A stretch of DNA of 64,000 nucleotides, taken from assembly GCF_004005815.1 (NCBI RefSeq), contig NZ_SACK01000005.1, forward strand, positions 186,001 to 250,000, given 5' to 3'. This DNA is from Mucilaginibacter limnophilus. GTDB taxonomy: Bacteria > Bacteroidota > Bacteroidia > Sphingobacteriales > Sphingobacteriaceae. Positions 8,553 to 17,445 of the stretch are shown here, piece by piece; positions within the stretch are counted from its first letter, which is position 1, and every line of letters starts with the position of its first letter. The position numbers were made by a program, and so were the translations under genes. Under the pieces are notes generated by a model. That model searched no databases. It was not told the origin of the DNA and worked only from the letters and a program-made list of their open reading frames with translations.

Positions 8553-9764
8553 ATGAAAATTAAATTTACTCTAGCGGCAGCAGTAGTAGCCGTTGCTTTA
8601 GCCTCATGTGCAAAAAAGGAAAATAGCGAAGCGGTACCCGAAGATCCGGGAAACTTTATTGTTACTGTAACCCCTACAGCTTCAACAGGTGTTGCCGATT
8701 ATTTACTTACAGCAAGCAGCCTTGACACGGGCCGTATTTCAACTGCCGGTAACGGTGTTGAGCAGGATGGTACTTACCGTTATTATGTAACCCACAACAA
8801 TAAATTCTTCAGTATGCTTTACGGGCAGGGTAATCCGGGTGCTGTTACTGCATACAACATTGTAGATGGTAAATTGAACAAACTTACCAACTTCCAAACT
8901 GAAACCGTACAGGCTTTTGCCCCGGTTAATGATGACTTGCTATTATTTAAAATATCAAGAAACGTAGCTACCCCAAACTCTCTTTGGTACAAAGTAAACA
9001 CTAATAGCCTGCTTATTACTTCTGAAGGCTCAACTAATACACTCGAACTTACCGGCACTGGCGAACTTGCACACTTTAGCTGGCTAAAACAAGTTGGCGA
9101 CAAAGTTTACGCGCCTTATTTCAGCATTATCGACAGGACTTTTGCCACTAACCATCCGAACAATGCCTGGATTGCGGTTTTCAACTACGCCGATATGTCT
9201 TTAAACAAAATAATCACTGACGACCGTACCAGTTTCATCGGTCGCTACTTCACTGATGGTTTGGCTGTAACTGAAAACAATGACGTTTATGCTTTTTCGT
9301 CGTCAGTTGCTGTGAAAGATGGCACATTTAACTCAACCAAGCCATCAGCTATTACACGCATCAAAGCGGGTACAACCGAGTTCGACCAAAGCTATTTTTT
9401 CAATTTTGAAGAAGCAACCGGCGGCATGAACATCACCAACTGGTTATATGTGGGCAATAATACTTTTATTGTTAACGCAACCACCAAAACTGAAAAAGGC
9501 GCCTATACAGTTGGTAGCAATGTAGGTATTGTTAACGTGGTTGATAAAACTTATAAACCGGTTACTGGTCTGCCTGCAAAAGCCACTATTGCCGGTCTTA
9601 CCACCAATAACTACACACCAAAAGACGGAAAAACCGCTTACGTTGGGGTAAACCTTACCGATGCCAGCAGTTGGGTTTATAAAATTGATGCTTCTACGGC
9701 AACTGCTACAAAAGGCTTAAAAGTAGAAGGCGGCGTAATTACCGCTATTCAGCACCTCGACTAA
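8553..9764 (+). CDS. DUF4374 lipoprotein, XusB-like
   Basis: 403 residues starting at the ATG at 8553; an in-frame extension reaching back into the upstream gene is ignored. The lipobox is ALASC at the end of a short hydrophobic segment (Cys18), followed by AKKEN. The body is rich in short beta strands and looks like a beta-propeller. It resembles DUF4374 proteins, which in Bacteroidota follow a TonB receptor and precede a PepSY protein. In the XusABC system the equivalent lipoprotein binds ferric siderophore at the cell surface. That role is inferred from family and gene order; the actual ligand is unknown. Confidence 0.75.
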   Translation: MKIKFTLAAAVVAVALASCAKKENSEAVPEDPGNFIVTVTPTASTGVADYLLTASSLDTGRISTAGNGVEQDGTYRYYVTHNNKFFSMLYGQGNPGAVTAYNIVDGKLNKLTNFQTETVQAFAPVNDDLLLFKISRNVATPNSLWYKVNTNSLLITSEGSTNTLELTGTGELAHFSWLKQVGDKVYAPYFSIIDRTFATNHPNNAWIAVFNYADMSLNKIITDDRTSFIGRYFTDGLAVTENNDVYAFSSSVAVKDGTFNSTKPSAITRIKAGTTEFDQSYFFNFEEATGGMNITNWLYVGNNTFIVNATTKTEKGAYTVGSNVGIVNVVDKTYKPVTGLPAKATIAGLTTNNYTPKDGKTAYVGVNLTDASSWVYKIDASTATATKGLKVEGGVITAIQHLD

Positions 9765-9795
9765 TCATATCTTTTATTATATAAGTACAAACACA

Positions 9796-11052
9796 ATGAA
9801 ACCGGTTACAACTACACCAAAAAGATCTAAAGATTCGCGGTTCAAACGCATCAACAACTGGCTGCACCTTTGGCTCGGTTTGTTTTCAGGCATCATTGTG
9901 TTTGTTGTATGCCTTACCGGATGCATCTGGGTTTTTAATGAGGAAATAACCGCCTGGCTTGAGCCTGAACTGCATGTAACTCATCAAAATAAGCCCGTAC
10001 TTTCACCTGCTGCGCTTACTAACATTGCGCGGACCAACTATCCTGAACTTATACCCTCATACGCCACCTATCATCAGGGCGAAGCTATTTATCTTGGTTT
10101 GCGTAAACCTGGCAAGTTCGTTCGTGGCGGTGGTCGCAGAGGTGGTGTACAGTTGATGATCAATCCATACTCAGGTAAGATCATCAAAAAAGAGGAAAGC
10201 AAACGCGGCGACTTCGACTTTTTCCGATTTATACTTGACGGGCACAGGGCCTTATGGCTGCCTTATGATATTGGCCGCCCTATTGTTGACTACGCTACGC
10301 TGATCTTTATCGTCTTGCTGATAACCGGTTTGATATGGTGGTATCCCAAAAAGTGGAATAAATCAACCCGTGACAAAAGCTTTAAGATAAAATTGGGTGC
10401 ATCGTTCAAACGCGTTAATCTCGATCTGCACAATGTGCTTGGCTTTTATGCCATGCTTTTCCTGCTCGCTATTGCTATTACCGGGATGGTGTTCGGTGTA
10501 AAATGGTTTGGCGACGGACTGTACTGGGTTACATCAGGTGGCGAAAAGCCGGGCGAATTCAGAAGGCTGCAGTCGGACAGTTTGCAAAAAGCTAACGCGA
10601 TTGACCCTAAGCTTGCCATAGAGAGCGTTTGGAAAAAGGTATTGTCAGAAAACCCAAAAGCTATGGGCTTTTACTATACCTTTCCTGATACCGCTTCTAA
10701 TGCTGCAATAAATATTACCGTATACCCTACCGCCGGTCAGTTCTATAACAGCCGCAGTTATACGTTTGACCAGTTTACCCTGAAACCACTCAACCGTAAA
10801 GACCCTTATTCCGTACCCTATGAAAAAGCCGGTTTCGGGCAAAAACTGCGTAAAATGAATTTTGATATACACATAGGCGCCATACTGGGGCTGCCAGGTA
10901 AGGTACTTGCATTTTTTGCTTCGTTAATTGGTGCGAGTTTACCCATAACGGGCTTTTTGGTATGGTGGGGCAAACGGAACAAAAAGCCACGTCAACGCAC
11001 CGCAGTTATTAAGCCGGATATAAAAACACTAAAACCAGTTCTGCAGGATTGA
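9796..11052 (+). CDS. PepSY-domain inner-membrane protein, XusC-like ferric reductase candidate
   Basis: 418 residues with four clear membrane segments at about 26-50, 164-190, 213-238 and 358-390, and a large periplasmic PepSY-type region between them. Conserved histidines lie at or near membrane edges (LHLWLG, DGHRALW, DLHNVLG, DIHIGAILG), as expected for haem ligands in PepSY-TM iron-uptake proteins. It is the last gene of the TonB receptor operon, 31 bases after the DUF4374 gene, and is followed by a terminator. Reduction or release of iron from an imported siderophore is the likely role, inferred from XusC and FhuF-like context. Confidence 0.8.
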   Translation: MKPVTTTPKRSKDSRFKRINNWLHLWLGLFSGIIVFVVCLTGCIWVFNEEITAWLEPELHVTHQNKPVLSPAALTNIARTNYPELIPSYATYHQGEAIYLGLRKPGKFVRGGGRRGGVQLMINPYSGKIIKKEESKRGDFDFFRFILDGHRALWLPYDIGRPIVDYATLIFIVLLITGLIWWYPKKWNKSTRDKSFKIKLGASFKRVNLDLHNVLGFYAMLFLLAIAITGMVFGVKWFGDGLYWVTSGGEKPGEFRRLQSDSLQKANAIDPKLAIESVWKKVLSENPKAMGFYYTFPDTASNAAINITVYPTAGQFYNSRSYTFDQFTLKPLNRKDPYSVPYEKAGFGQKLRKMNFDIHIGAILGLPGKVLAFFASLIGASLPITGFLVWWGKRNKKPRQRTAVIKPDIKTLKPVLQD

Positions 11053-11083
11053 TTCTAATTTCGTTAAACCCTATCAGTTAATT

Positions 11084-11118
11084 AAAGGCTTCTCAAATTT
11101 GAGAGGCTTTTTGCTTTT
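11084..11118 (+). terminator. Terminator of the iron-uptake operon
   Basis: TCTCAAATTTGAGA with extended flanking pairs (AAAGGCT with GGCTTTT, two G-U pairs), followed by a T-rich run, ending the XusABC-like operon. Confidence 0.65.
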
Positions 11119-11125
11119 ATTAAAT

Positions 11126-11156
11126 TTTGATTATAAACAAGGAATAATTAGCTTTG
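11126..11156 (+). promoter_or_regulatory. Consensus promoter for the DUF2809-MpaB pair
   Basis: TTTG (11126-11129), 19 bases, TAGCTTTG (11149-11156): the same exact spacing as the promoter at 6064. An inverted repeat GCTTTG-caata-CAAAGC (11151-11167) overlaps the -7 box and start site and could be an operator. The ATG is 20 bases beyond. Confidence 0.7.
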
Positions 11157-11176
11157 CAATACAAAGCACTTTCTAA

Positions 11177-11566
11177 ATGAACAATAAAGCTACGTTTCGA
11201 TTCAACAAACAATATTTTTTATTGGCTGTGGCGCTTTTAATAACAGAAATAATAATAGCTGCGTTTGTAAATGACAGTTTTATCAGGCCTTATTTCGGAG
11301 ACTTTTTGGTAGTGATCTTTATTTATTGCACCGTAAAAAGCTTTATAAATATACCTTGGCTGCCTGCGGTAATAGGTGTGCTCATTTTTGCATACTTAGT
11401 AGAAACGCTGCAATACTTGCACTTTATACGTTGGATAGGATTAGAAAAATTAACACTGGCCCGGGTAATACTCGGAAGCTCATTTGCATGGACTGATATC
11501 GTAGCTTATACTTTGGGAGTTATATGTATCAGTTGTGTTGAGGTTAAAAGATATAAAGGAAAATAA
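11177..11566 (+). CDS. DUF2809 small membrane protein
   Basis: 129 residues with four hydrophobic segments. The central IRPYFGDFLVVIFIYCTVKS matches the DUF2809 pattern (RPyfGDvLVvxLlY), and a later AYLVETLQYLH...ARVILGSSFAWTDIVAYTLG gives the C-terminal half. DUF2809 members are small integral membrane proteins of unknown function, sometimes compared with VanZ-like proteins. The gene sits just behind a consensus promoter, and its TAA overlaps the ATG of the next gene by one base, so the two are co-transcribed and likely translationally coupled. Confidence 0.8.
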   Translation: MNNKATFRFNKQYFLLAVALLITEIIIAAFVNDSFIRPYFGDFLVVIFIYCTVKSFINIPWLPAVIGVLIFAYLVETLQYLHFIRWIGLEKLTLARVILGSSFAWTDIVAYTLGVICISCVEVKRYKGK

Positions 11567-12342
11567 TGATGAGTAACACCGGATATTTTGTGGATAAACA
11601 TTCGATTGTAAGAAAGATTTGGGGAAGAGCCGATACGGTGCTGTTCATTTTCGCCGGGGCGTCGGCCGAGTTTGCTTTGAACAAGGCTGTCGACTGGCTG
11701 TACTTTACCGGGAAACTTCCGGCTGATCCGTTAGGGCGGCTGTTTTCAACTGTAAACTATGCCCGGATGATTGTTTTTTCGGAACAGGAAACAGCCATGA
11801 AAGCGATAAGCCAGATAACCGCCATACATAAAGGCGTTGAGGAAAAACGAGGCGATAGCATACCTGCATGGGCATACCGTGATGTATTGTTTATGCTGAT
11901 TGATTATTCAATACGGTCGTATGAGTTGCTTGAAGAAAAACTTAGTGACGCGCAAAGGGCTGAGATATTTCGTGTATTTTCAAAGGTTGGGGAAGGCATG
12001 AATATACCCGGCTTACCTGAAAATTACTCCGAATGGGCTGTGATGCGGGAAAGCCACTTAAATGATAATCTGATAAAAAGTGATTGTACAGTTGATTTAT
12101 ATAAGCAATACAAAAAGCACCTCGGCTTTTTCCGATATGTAATTTTAATGCAGGTACAAGCCTTGTTATCACCTGCCAGAGTTAAAAAGCTGTTGGATTT
12201 GAAAGAAAGCGGAATTTTTAAACCAATTATATGTGTATATAAGCTATGCAGAAAAATTAATCTTGATGGCTTATTAAAGGAAGCTATACTACCAGCAAAC
12301 TATAAAGTGCAGATCAAGGCTTTGGATATCAAAGGGCTGTAA
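11566..12342 (+). CDS. MpaB/latex-clearing-protein-like oxygenase family (DUF2236)
   Basis: 258 residues. The opening WGRADTVLFIFAGASAEFAL and DWLYFTGKLPADPLGRLFST segments match the MpaB/Lcp catalytic-domain family, whose members are haem-dependent or haem-like oxygenases (mycophenolic-acid pathway MpaB', rubber oxygenase Lcp). A helical bundle follows, with no signal peptide. A second ATG immediately follows the first (11569). It is coupled to the DUF2809 gene. The substrate is unknown, and many bacterial members are uncharacterised. Confidence 0.7.
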   Translation: MMSNTGYFVDKHSIVRKIWGRADTVLFIFAGASAEFALNKAVDWLYFTGKLPADPLGRLFSTVNYARMIVFSEQETAMKAISQITAIHKGVEEKRGDSIPAWAYRDVLFMLIDYSIRSYELLEEKLSDAQRAEIFRVFSKVGEGMNIPGLPENYSEWAVMRESHLNDNLIKSDCTVDLYKQYKKHLGFFRYVILMQVQALLSPARVKKLLDLKESGIFKPIICVYKLCRKINLDGLLKEAILPANYKVQIKALDIKGL

Positions 12343-12344
12343 TA

Positions 12345-13403
12345 CTAATTTATAGCAGCTTTAAATTCGCTTATCAAATAAGATACTATATCTGTTGTTG
12401 ATCCTCTTCTGCTTTTTCCGGCCGACTGCCCGGCCCATAGCGCGATAAAGTCTTTTATGTTATTTTTTTGCGCATAAGTTCTTATGGGAGCCATAAGCTG
12501 GTTTTGTATGGTGTAATAAGGTATATCAAGGCCGGTATTTAACATACGCCGCATAAACTCATTCTCTATACCCCGCGCCCACCGCCCCGAAAAAGCCGTG
12601 GTAAGCGCTGTAGATGTGTCTTTTGCATTTAAAATCTCGGTTTTATAAGCCTCGCTGGCGGCACTTTCATCAGCAGTAATAAATAAACTGCCTACCTGTA
12701 CACCTGAAGCACCAAGGGCGAGGGCAGCCTTTATAGTCCGTTTATTGTAAATACCGCCTGCAGCTAGTAGTGGTACTTTAACCTCATCAGCTATTTGCGG
12801 CAAAAGTGCAAATAAGCTAATTTGAGGCAAAGGTTGTTCTTGCAAAAAAGTGCCGCGATGCCCACCAGCCTCTATACCTTGCACAGTTATTATATCAATG
12901 CCAGAATTAGCCAATGCCTTCGCTTCTGCAATGCTGGTAGCGGTTCCTATTAATAAAGTACCTTTTTCTTTAAATGTTGCAATTACACTGTTTTTTAACT
13001 GCCCGAATGTAAAGCTTACCACCGGAATATTTTCATCAAGTAACACCTGGATAAGGTCTTCATAATAATAAAACTTGAATTTACTGCTATCCTGACTTTT
13101 GTAAGGGATACTAAATTCTGCGCATATCTTGTCAAGGAAATTTTGCATCGCCTGCACTTGCTTATCATACACGTTATCAGCAGGCAGATGCGCGAACAGA
13201 TTTACGGCAAAAGCCTTATCGGTTAACGCTTTTGTTTCCTTAATAAGCTCCAATGTACGTTCAGGTGATAAACCGCCAACCGGCAACGATCCTAAAATAC
13301 CAGCGTTTGAAGCAGCCGCTACCATGGCAGGTGTAGTAATACCAAGCATGGGTGCCTGCACAATAGCATCATTAATGTTTAATAGAAATTGAATATCGGG
13401 CAT
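12345..13403 (-). CDS. Nitronate monooxygenase / 2-nitropropane dioxygenase family
   Basis: 352 residues, a TIM-barrel FMN enzyme. The N-terminal PMLGITTPAMVAAASNAGILGSLP matches the FMN-binding start of the family. The catalytic His182 lies in EAGGHRGTF, and the C-terminal phosphate-binding part reads LLAAGGIYNKRTIKAALALGASGVQVGSLF. Such enzymes oxidise toxic alkyl nitronates (propionate-3-nitronate), and some homologues are enoyl-ACP reductases (FabK-like). Convergent with the MpaB-like gene, separated by two bases. Confidence 0.85.
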   Translation of the reverse strand: MPDIQFLLNINDAIVQAPMLGITTPAMVAAASNAGILGSLPVGGLSPERTLELIKETKALTDKAFAVNLFAHLPADNVYDKQVQAMQNFLDKICAEFSIPYKSQDSSKFKFYYYEDLIQVLLDENIPVVSFTFGQLKNSVIATFKEKGTLLIGTATSIAEAKALANSGIDIITVQGIEAGGHRGTFLQEQPLPQISLFALLPQIADEVKVPLLAAGGIYNKRTIKAALALGASGVQVGSLFITADESAASEAYKTEILNAKDTSTALTTAFSGRWARGIENEFMRRMLNTGLDIPYYTIQNQLMAPIRTYAQKNNIKDFIALWAGQSAGKSRRGSTTDIVSYLISEFKAAIN

Positions 13404-13496
13404 AGCGATAACTAGTCAAGCTACACCAAATTTCGAAATTACTGGTACATCAGCAAAATGTTAATGCGTTGCTTGTACGTATCATTTACCTGAAGC

Positions 13497-14153
13497 CTAC
13501 TTTAAATTTGAAGGCAGCTGTGCATTTTGATATTGAGGTTTTTCAACTTGTAGTTTTAAATTTTTAAAACTTTGGATCGGCCCTTCTGCGGCAAACATGT
13601 TAACCAACCAGGCCGGCAGATTACCTCCAGGATCAACCTGCAAAACGTACTCAACCCTGATATGGTTTTTACCCGTAGGTGTAATTGTCCATCGGCCCTT
13701 TGAGTTTGCAATTCGTACAATACTTTTTTTCTCGGGCACAAAACCAGGCACTGCCGGACCATCTACTGTAATCACATGTGTTTTTAAATCGTGCGAAACT
13801 GTAAGATGCCCCACAAAGTCACGGTTCTCTACCGGCCACGGCAAACTTATTTTTGAATAATAATATAGTTCTGAAGGCGATACCTGTTTAACCAATACAC
13901 ATGATTTAGTATGATACACCCATTCGGTACAGTTTTTAACATCCATCAACACAGCAACCAACGCTGCCGGTCCGGCATTGTATTCACATTCTACTTTAAC
14001 CGCTTTAACCCTTGAGCCTGATACAGGTGCGAGGTACACTTTTATACCATCTTCTTCTGTTTTTAACTTCCAATCAGTTTGCGCAAAAGTGTGTGACGTT
14101 ATCAGGCTGAGAATAGTAATTATTATAACTGCCTTTATTATTGTGTATGCCAT
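13497..14153 (-). CDS. START/SRPBCC-domain secreted protein
   Basis: 218 residues with an N-terminal signal peptide (hydrophobic core ending near SHTFAQ). The body has START features: WKLKTEEDGIKVYLAPV, SRVKAVKVECEY, LPWPVENRDFVG and a C-terminal amphipathic helix. Such domains bind hydrophobic ligands in a curved sheet. It starts 3 bases after the DUF5686 gene stops, so the two form an operon. A role in periplasmic lipid handling is inference. Confidence 0.8.
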   Translation of the reverse strand: MAYTIIKAVIIITILSLITSHTFAQTDWKLKTEEDGIKVYLAPVSGSRVKAVKVECEYNAGPAALVAVLMDVKNCTEWVYHTKSCVLVKQVSPSELYYYSKISLPWPVENRDFVGHLTVSHDLKTHVITVDGPAVPGFVPEKKSIVRIANSKGRWTITPTGKNHIRVEYVLQVDPGGNLPAWLVNMFAAEGPIQSFKNLKLQVEKPQYQNAQLPSNLK

Positions 14154-14156
14154 CGT

Positions 14157-16733
14157 TTAAAAGTCAAACTTTACGTAGAACCTTACCCCCAGCTTTGATA
14201 CATCGGGGTTATCTAAATAACTAAAGCGTTTCACCAGGTCAACCCTTAATAATTTAAAAATATTAGATATGCCTATACTGCCTTCCATATATGGTCTGCC
14301 ATTTAAGGTATAAGTTACGGGCGTTCCATCTTCATTAACGGGAAATGCAAGCAGATCAGGGTGATAGGCAGGATTGTTCTCATCACGTAAGTTACCCCAT
14401 AACCCTTTAAAGTTAACTACTTCCCTCCATTTCAATCTTTTTAGCAATGGTATTTTATTAAAGATGAAGCCGTTAAAACTATGGTCGATATTAATGCTGC
14501 CATATTGATCGCTAACAAATTCAAGGAAATTCATTAAGTTATATGACTGAAACTGAAACGCATAACTTTGGTTAGCGCGGTGAATATCAAGTAGTGGAAA
14601 CGGCACTTGCCCAAAAATACGGTTACCTTCAACAGTTATATCCGTATAACCAAACTGCGACAAATAAAAACGCTTGCTTACGTTGGCTGTCAAATTACCA
14701 TAACCGTAATCGCCTCCTAAAAAGTCATTTAAACCTTGTGTATAACGTAATGTAAATATCGGATACTTATCAGGTATGGGTGTGCGGTATAATTTACCTT
14801 GGTAAAATTTTTCATGTGGTGCGTATCTAAGTTCGGCGGATAACTCCGTTGTACGGATAGTATTCACCGTGTTTGATTCACCCTTAATGTTGTTTATAAA
14901 ATAAAGCCCGCCTGCCGCATTTTGGTTCCATTTTTTAAACCCGAGGCGGTACGAAAAATGACTTGGAAACTCGTGCACATAGTCTAACCTGAAAATATCG
15001 TTGTAAAGCCACATGTCGTTATCACCGCGTTTAAATGATAAAAGAAAATTATCTTCCTGTACAAACTGCAGTTCTTGTCCGGGTATCTTGGTATCGTGCT
15101 GAAAGCTGGCGCGAATATAGTGCTGCGGAAACTTGTAAATAGATTTGTTATTAATGGAATAGGTTCCGCTTAAAAAGTATTTAAATTTTTCGTCCTTAAA
15201 ACCATAAGCGCCGTAGGTTTCAAAATAATAGCGCTTGCTTAAATCGGTGGTAGTTCGTCCTCCTAAACGCAGGCGGAACCCCTCAACCGGATTAAAGCTG
15301 TAGAAAGTATTTACCGGACCAACCTCAAACGGGCCGAGATTTTTATAGCCGGCCACTGCAAGGGTTATGATATCCATTGTGCGCCTAAAAGCCGGAATGG
15401 TTTGCAAGCTGTCGATATTTTTGTAGATATCACGCTGCGCAGCGGTTAATGTATCCAGGCGGTTTGATTGCCAATAAGCCTCACTTTTTTCATCGGCATT
15501 AGGTACTGTAACAACTGATGGTCCCTCATATGTAGTTTTTGGCTGGGCTTGATTGATCTTAAAATCAGAAAAAGTAACCGTACGTTCACCAAAAATGCCG
15601 CCGCCTTTGTTCTTATTAATGCCGAAATCAATCTTTAGGTCGCTTGCACTTAAATGATACCTGCTGTCGGCGCTTTTTCCAAAGCTTAATGTTGCCTGCA
15701 TATTCCGCACAAAGTTCAGGTTAATGTTTTTATTAACTGAAAGCACTGCATTTTCTACAGCGTAATTACCGTCGAGCGTAATATATATACTCCCTTCAAA
15801 TAATTGATCGGTTGTATTGCGGGGAGTAAAACTCAGCTCTACCAATTGCGGCTGCTGATCTCTAATTGTGTCTGTAATAAAAAACTTATAAAAAGTGGGC
15901 GCTGCATCAGCAATCGGGCTTAAAATCTGGTTGCTCAGCATTGATATATTATTATCATAAATATCAATGTCCTGGTACATCCGGTTAAAATATGTGCTTA
16001 GCCCGTCATTATCTATAAAATTTTCATCGTATTTTACCTGTTTTTGCGCCACTATAACCTGCTTTTGTGCGTGCGGATCTTTCCGGTAATAATTGTCAGA
16101 TAATTTTTCTTCCATATACATAGGCAGCAGGTTTTTACCACCTATAGCGGTTGAGTCTTGCTCCTGAAACAAGAACTGGTAATTTTTGAAAATCCTTTTA
16201 TTCTTAAATTTTTCAGACAGGTTGCTTAACGAAAAGAACATCTTTTCGTATTGCCGGTATTGCACATAATCATAGCTTTCCATCCGGTTTTGCGCTTTAT
16301 GTGCAATAACCTTTCTGATAAGTTCAACAGCAGGATTGTTCTTATTGGTGTACTTTTTCTTTTTGCCACCCTTAACCACTATTTCCTGCAGCACTCTGGT
16401 ATCTGTACGTAAGGTAATATCTATGGTTTGTTCACGACCCGGCAAAATGTTTTTGGTAACCGGCGCGTAACCCACATAGGAAACCTGAATTTGCGTAAAC
16501 GTTCCGGTAATATTTAATGTGTACTTGCCATTATTATCAGTACGTACACCTTGTGTACTGCCAACAACGGCAACAGTTACATATGGTAAGGTTTCTTTTG
16601 TTTTAGCATCCCTGATAGTACCGTGGATAACCGTATTTTGTGCAGCTGCTGGTATAATGCTAACTATAATGCAAATAATAAAGAGTACTACTGTATAAAA
16701 TCGTGCAGCATGTCTCCGCTCAGAATCTTTCAT
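14157..16733 (-). CDS. DUF5686 outer-membrane protein with carboxypeptidase-regulatory-like domain
   Basis: About 858 residues from the ATG at 16733; a GTG at 16760 could extend it by 9 residues. A signal anchor (FYTVVLFIICIIVSIIP) ends at AAAQ. An N-terminal CarboxypepD_reg-like sandwich follows (VIHGTIRDAKTKETLPYVTV...VSYVGYAPVTKNI), then a linker of about 100 residues and a long beta-strand-rich part ending in an aromatic Phe (VRFYVKFDF), typical of an outer-membrane barrel. This is the DUF5686 architecture common in Bacteroidota and of unknown function. The START gene follows in the same operon. Confidence 0.8.
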   Translation of the reverse strand: MKDSERRHAARFYTVVLFIICIIVSIIPAAAQNTVIHGTIRDAKTKETLPYVTVAVVGSTQGVRTDNNGKYTLNITGTFTQIQVSYVGYAPVTKNILPGREQTIDITLRTDTRVLQEIVVKGGKKKKYTNKNNPAVELIRKVIAHKAQNRMESYDYVQYRQYEKMFFSLSNLSEKFKNKRIFKNYQFLFQEQDSTAIGGKNLLPMYMEEKLSDNYYRKDPHAQKQVIVAQKQVKYDENFIDNDGLSTYFNRMYQDIDIYDNNISMLSNQILSPIADAAPTFYKFFITDTIRDQQPQLVELSFTPRNTTDQLFEGSIYITLDGNYAVENAVLSVNKNINLNFVRNMQATLSFGKSADSRYHLSASDLKIDFGINKNKGGGIFGERTVTFSDFKINQAQPKTTYEGPSVVTVPNADEKSEAYWQSNRLDTLTAAQRDIYKNIDSLQTIPAFRRTMDIITLAVAGYKNLGPFEVGPVNTFYSFNPVEGFRLRLGGRTTTDLSKRYYFETYGAYGFKDEKFKYFLSGTYSINNKSIYKFPQHYIRASFQHDTKIPGQELQFVQEDNFLLSFKRGDNDMWLYNDIFRLDYVHEFPSHFSYRLGFKKWNQNAAGGLYFINNIKGESNTVNTIRTTELSAELRYAPHEKFYQGKLYRTPIPDKYPIFTLRYTQGLNDFLGGDYGYGNLTANVSKRFYLSQFGYTDITVEGNRIFGQVPFPLLDIHRANQSYAFQFQSYNLMNFLEFVSDQYGSINIDHSFNGFIFNKIPLLKRLKWREVVNFKGLWGNLRDENNPAYHPDLLAFPVNEDGTPVTYTLNGRPYMEGSIGISNIFKLLRVDLVKRFSYLDNPDVSKLGVRFYVKFDF

Positions 16734-16761
16734 GCAGCAAAAGTCAGAAAGTTTGAGCACT

Positions 16762-16794
16762 AATAGTTTAATATCAAACTATTTTACAAAGCTA
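16762..16794 (-). promoter_or_regulatory. Possible promoter and operator of the DUF5686-START operon
   Basis: Minus-strand TAGCTTTG (16787-16794) is an exact TAnnTTTG box. Just downstream lies an inverted repeat with 8-bp arms, AATAGTTT (16762-16769) and AAACTATT (16776-16783). A repeat of this size at the start site suits a dimeric winged-helix regulator, and the MarR gene is next door. No clear -33 box is seen. Confidence 0.4.
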
Positions 16795-16823
16795 TGAAAA
16801 TATGCGTAATAGTTAATTTGTTG

Positions 16824-17303
16824 TTAATGACTTGAGGTGTTATCTTGTCTTAAATTTGAAATCATTCGTTTAAGTTGCTCAATACTGGCTTGCAAATCAT
16901 CAATTTTCGAATCGGTAGTAGCTTGGGTATATACTTCTGTTAACCAAGGGCACAATTGATCTTTTAATTTAACTGCTTCACCGGTTAAAAAAATAAGTTT
17001 ATTGCGTCTGTCCTTTTTATCTTCTACACGTTTAACCATTCCTCGTTTTACCAAATTATCAATAAGGTACGTCATGCTTGATTTATCACGTAAAGTTTTA
17101 TCAGCAATCTCTTGCTGATTAACGCCATCCCGATCCCATAACATCCACATAATCTCCAGCATCTCAAACGTAATATTTGTATCACAAGCTTTTAGTTTGT
17201 CTTGAATAACCTGTCTGACATGATTTTTCAGGTCATGCATCGCGCGGCCAAGTTCAATTGCAAGCGCTACTTTCCGTTCCGTCGTTGTCATTGGGTTAAC
17301 CAT
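16824..17303 (-). CDS. MarR-family transcriptional regulator
   Basis: About 159 residues. The central winged helix is recognisable: TFEMLEIMWMLWDRDGVNQQEIADKTLRDKSSMTYLIDNLVKRGMVKR, followed by the wing EDKKDRRNKLIFLTGEA. MarR proteins bind palindromic operators as dimers and respond to small ligands. The ATG at 17303 is used; ATG 17291 would leave a 12-base leader from the predicted start site, and a TTG at 17312 is less likely because it overlaps the -7 box. The downstream DUF5686-START operon starts 90 bases after its stop and is a candidate target. Confidence 0.85.
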   Translation of the reverse strand: MVNPMTTTERKVALAIELGRAMHDLKNHVRQVIQDKLKACDTNITFEMLEIMWMLWDRDGVNQQEIADKTLRDKSSMTYLIDNLVKRGMVKRVEDKKDRRNKLIFLTGEAVKLKDQLCPWLTEVYTQATTDSKIDDLQASIEQLKRMISNLRQDNTSSH

Positions 17304-17309
17304 TGTAAA

Positions 17310-17346
17310 CAAATCTAAGGATATGAATTATATTGCAATGATGCAA
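17310..17346 (-). promoter_or_regulatory. Promoter with overlapping palindrome for the MarR gene
   Basis: Minus-strand TTG (17336-17338), 18 bases, TAGATTTG (17310-17317). An inverted repeat TTGCA-atga-TGCAA (17333-17346) overlaps the -33 box, consistent with autoregulation. Confidence 0.5.
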
Positions 17347-17384
17347 GCATTATACCATATCAAACATTAATCAGCAATACAATA

Positions 17385-17416
17385 CAAAAAAGCCCTTTGG
17401 TATTTCAAAGGGCTTT
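17385..17416 (-). terminator. Terminator at the end of the fructan locus
   Basis: An 11-bp perfect stem (AAAGCCCTTTG with CAAAGGGCTTT) and 6-base loop, with a T6 run on the minus strand, 30 bases past the stop of the last GH32-like gene. Confidence 0.85.
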
Positions 17417-17445
17417 AATTATATTAAGAACTAATTAAAAATTAA

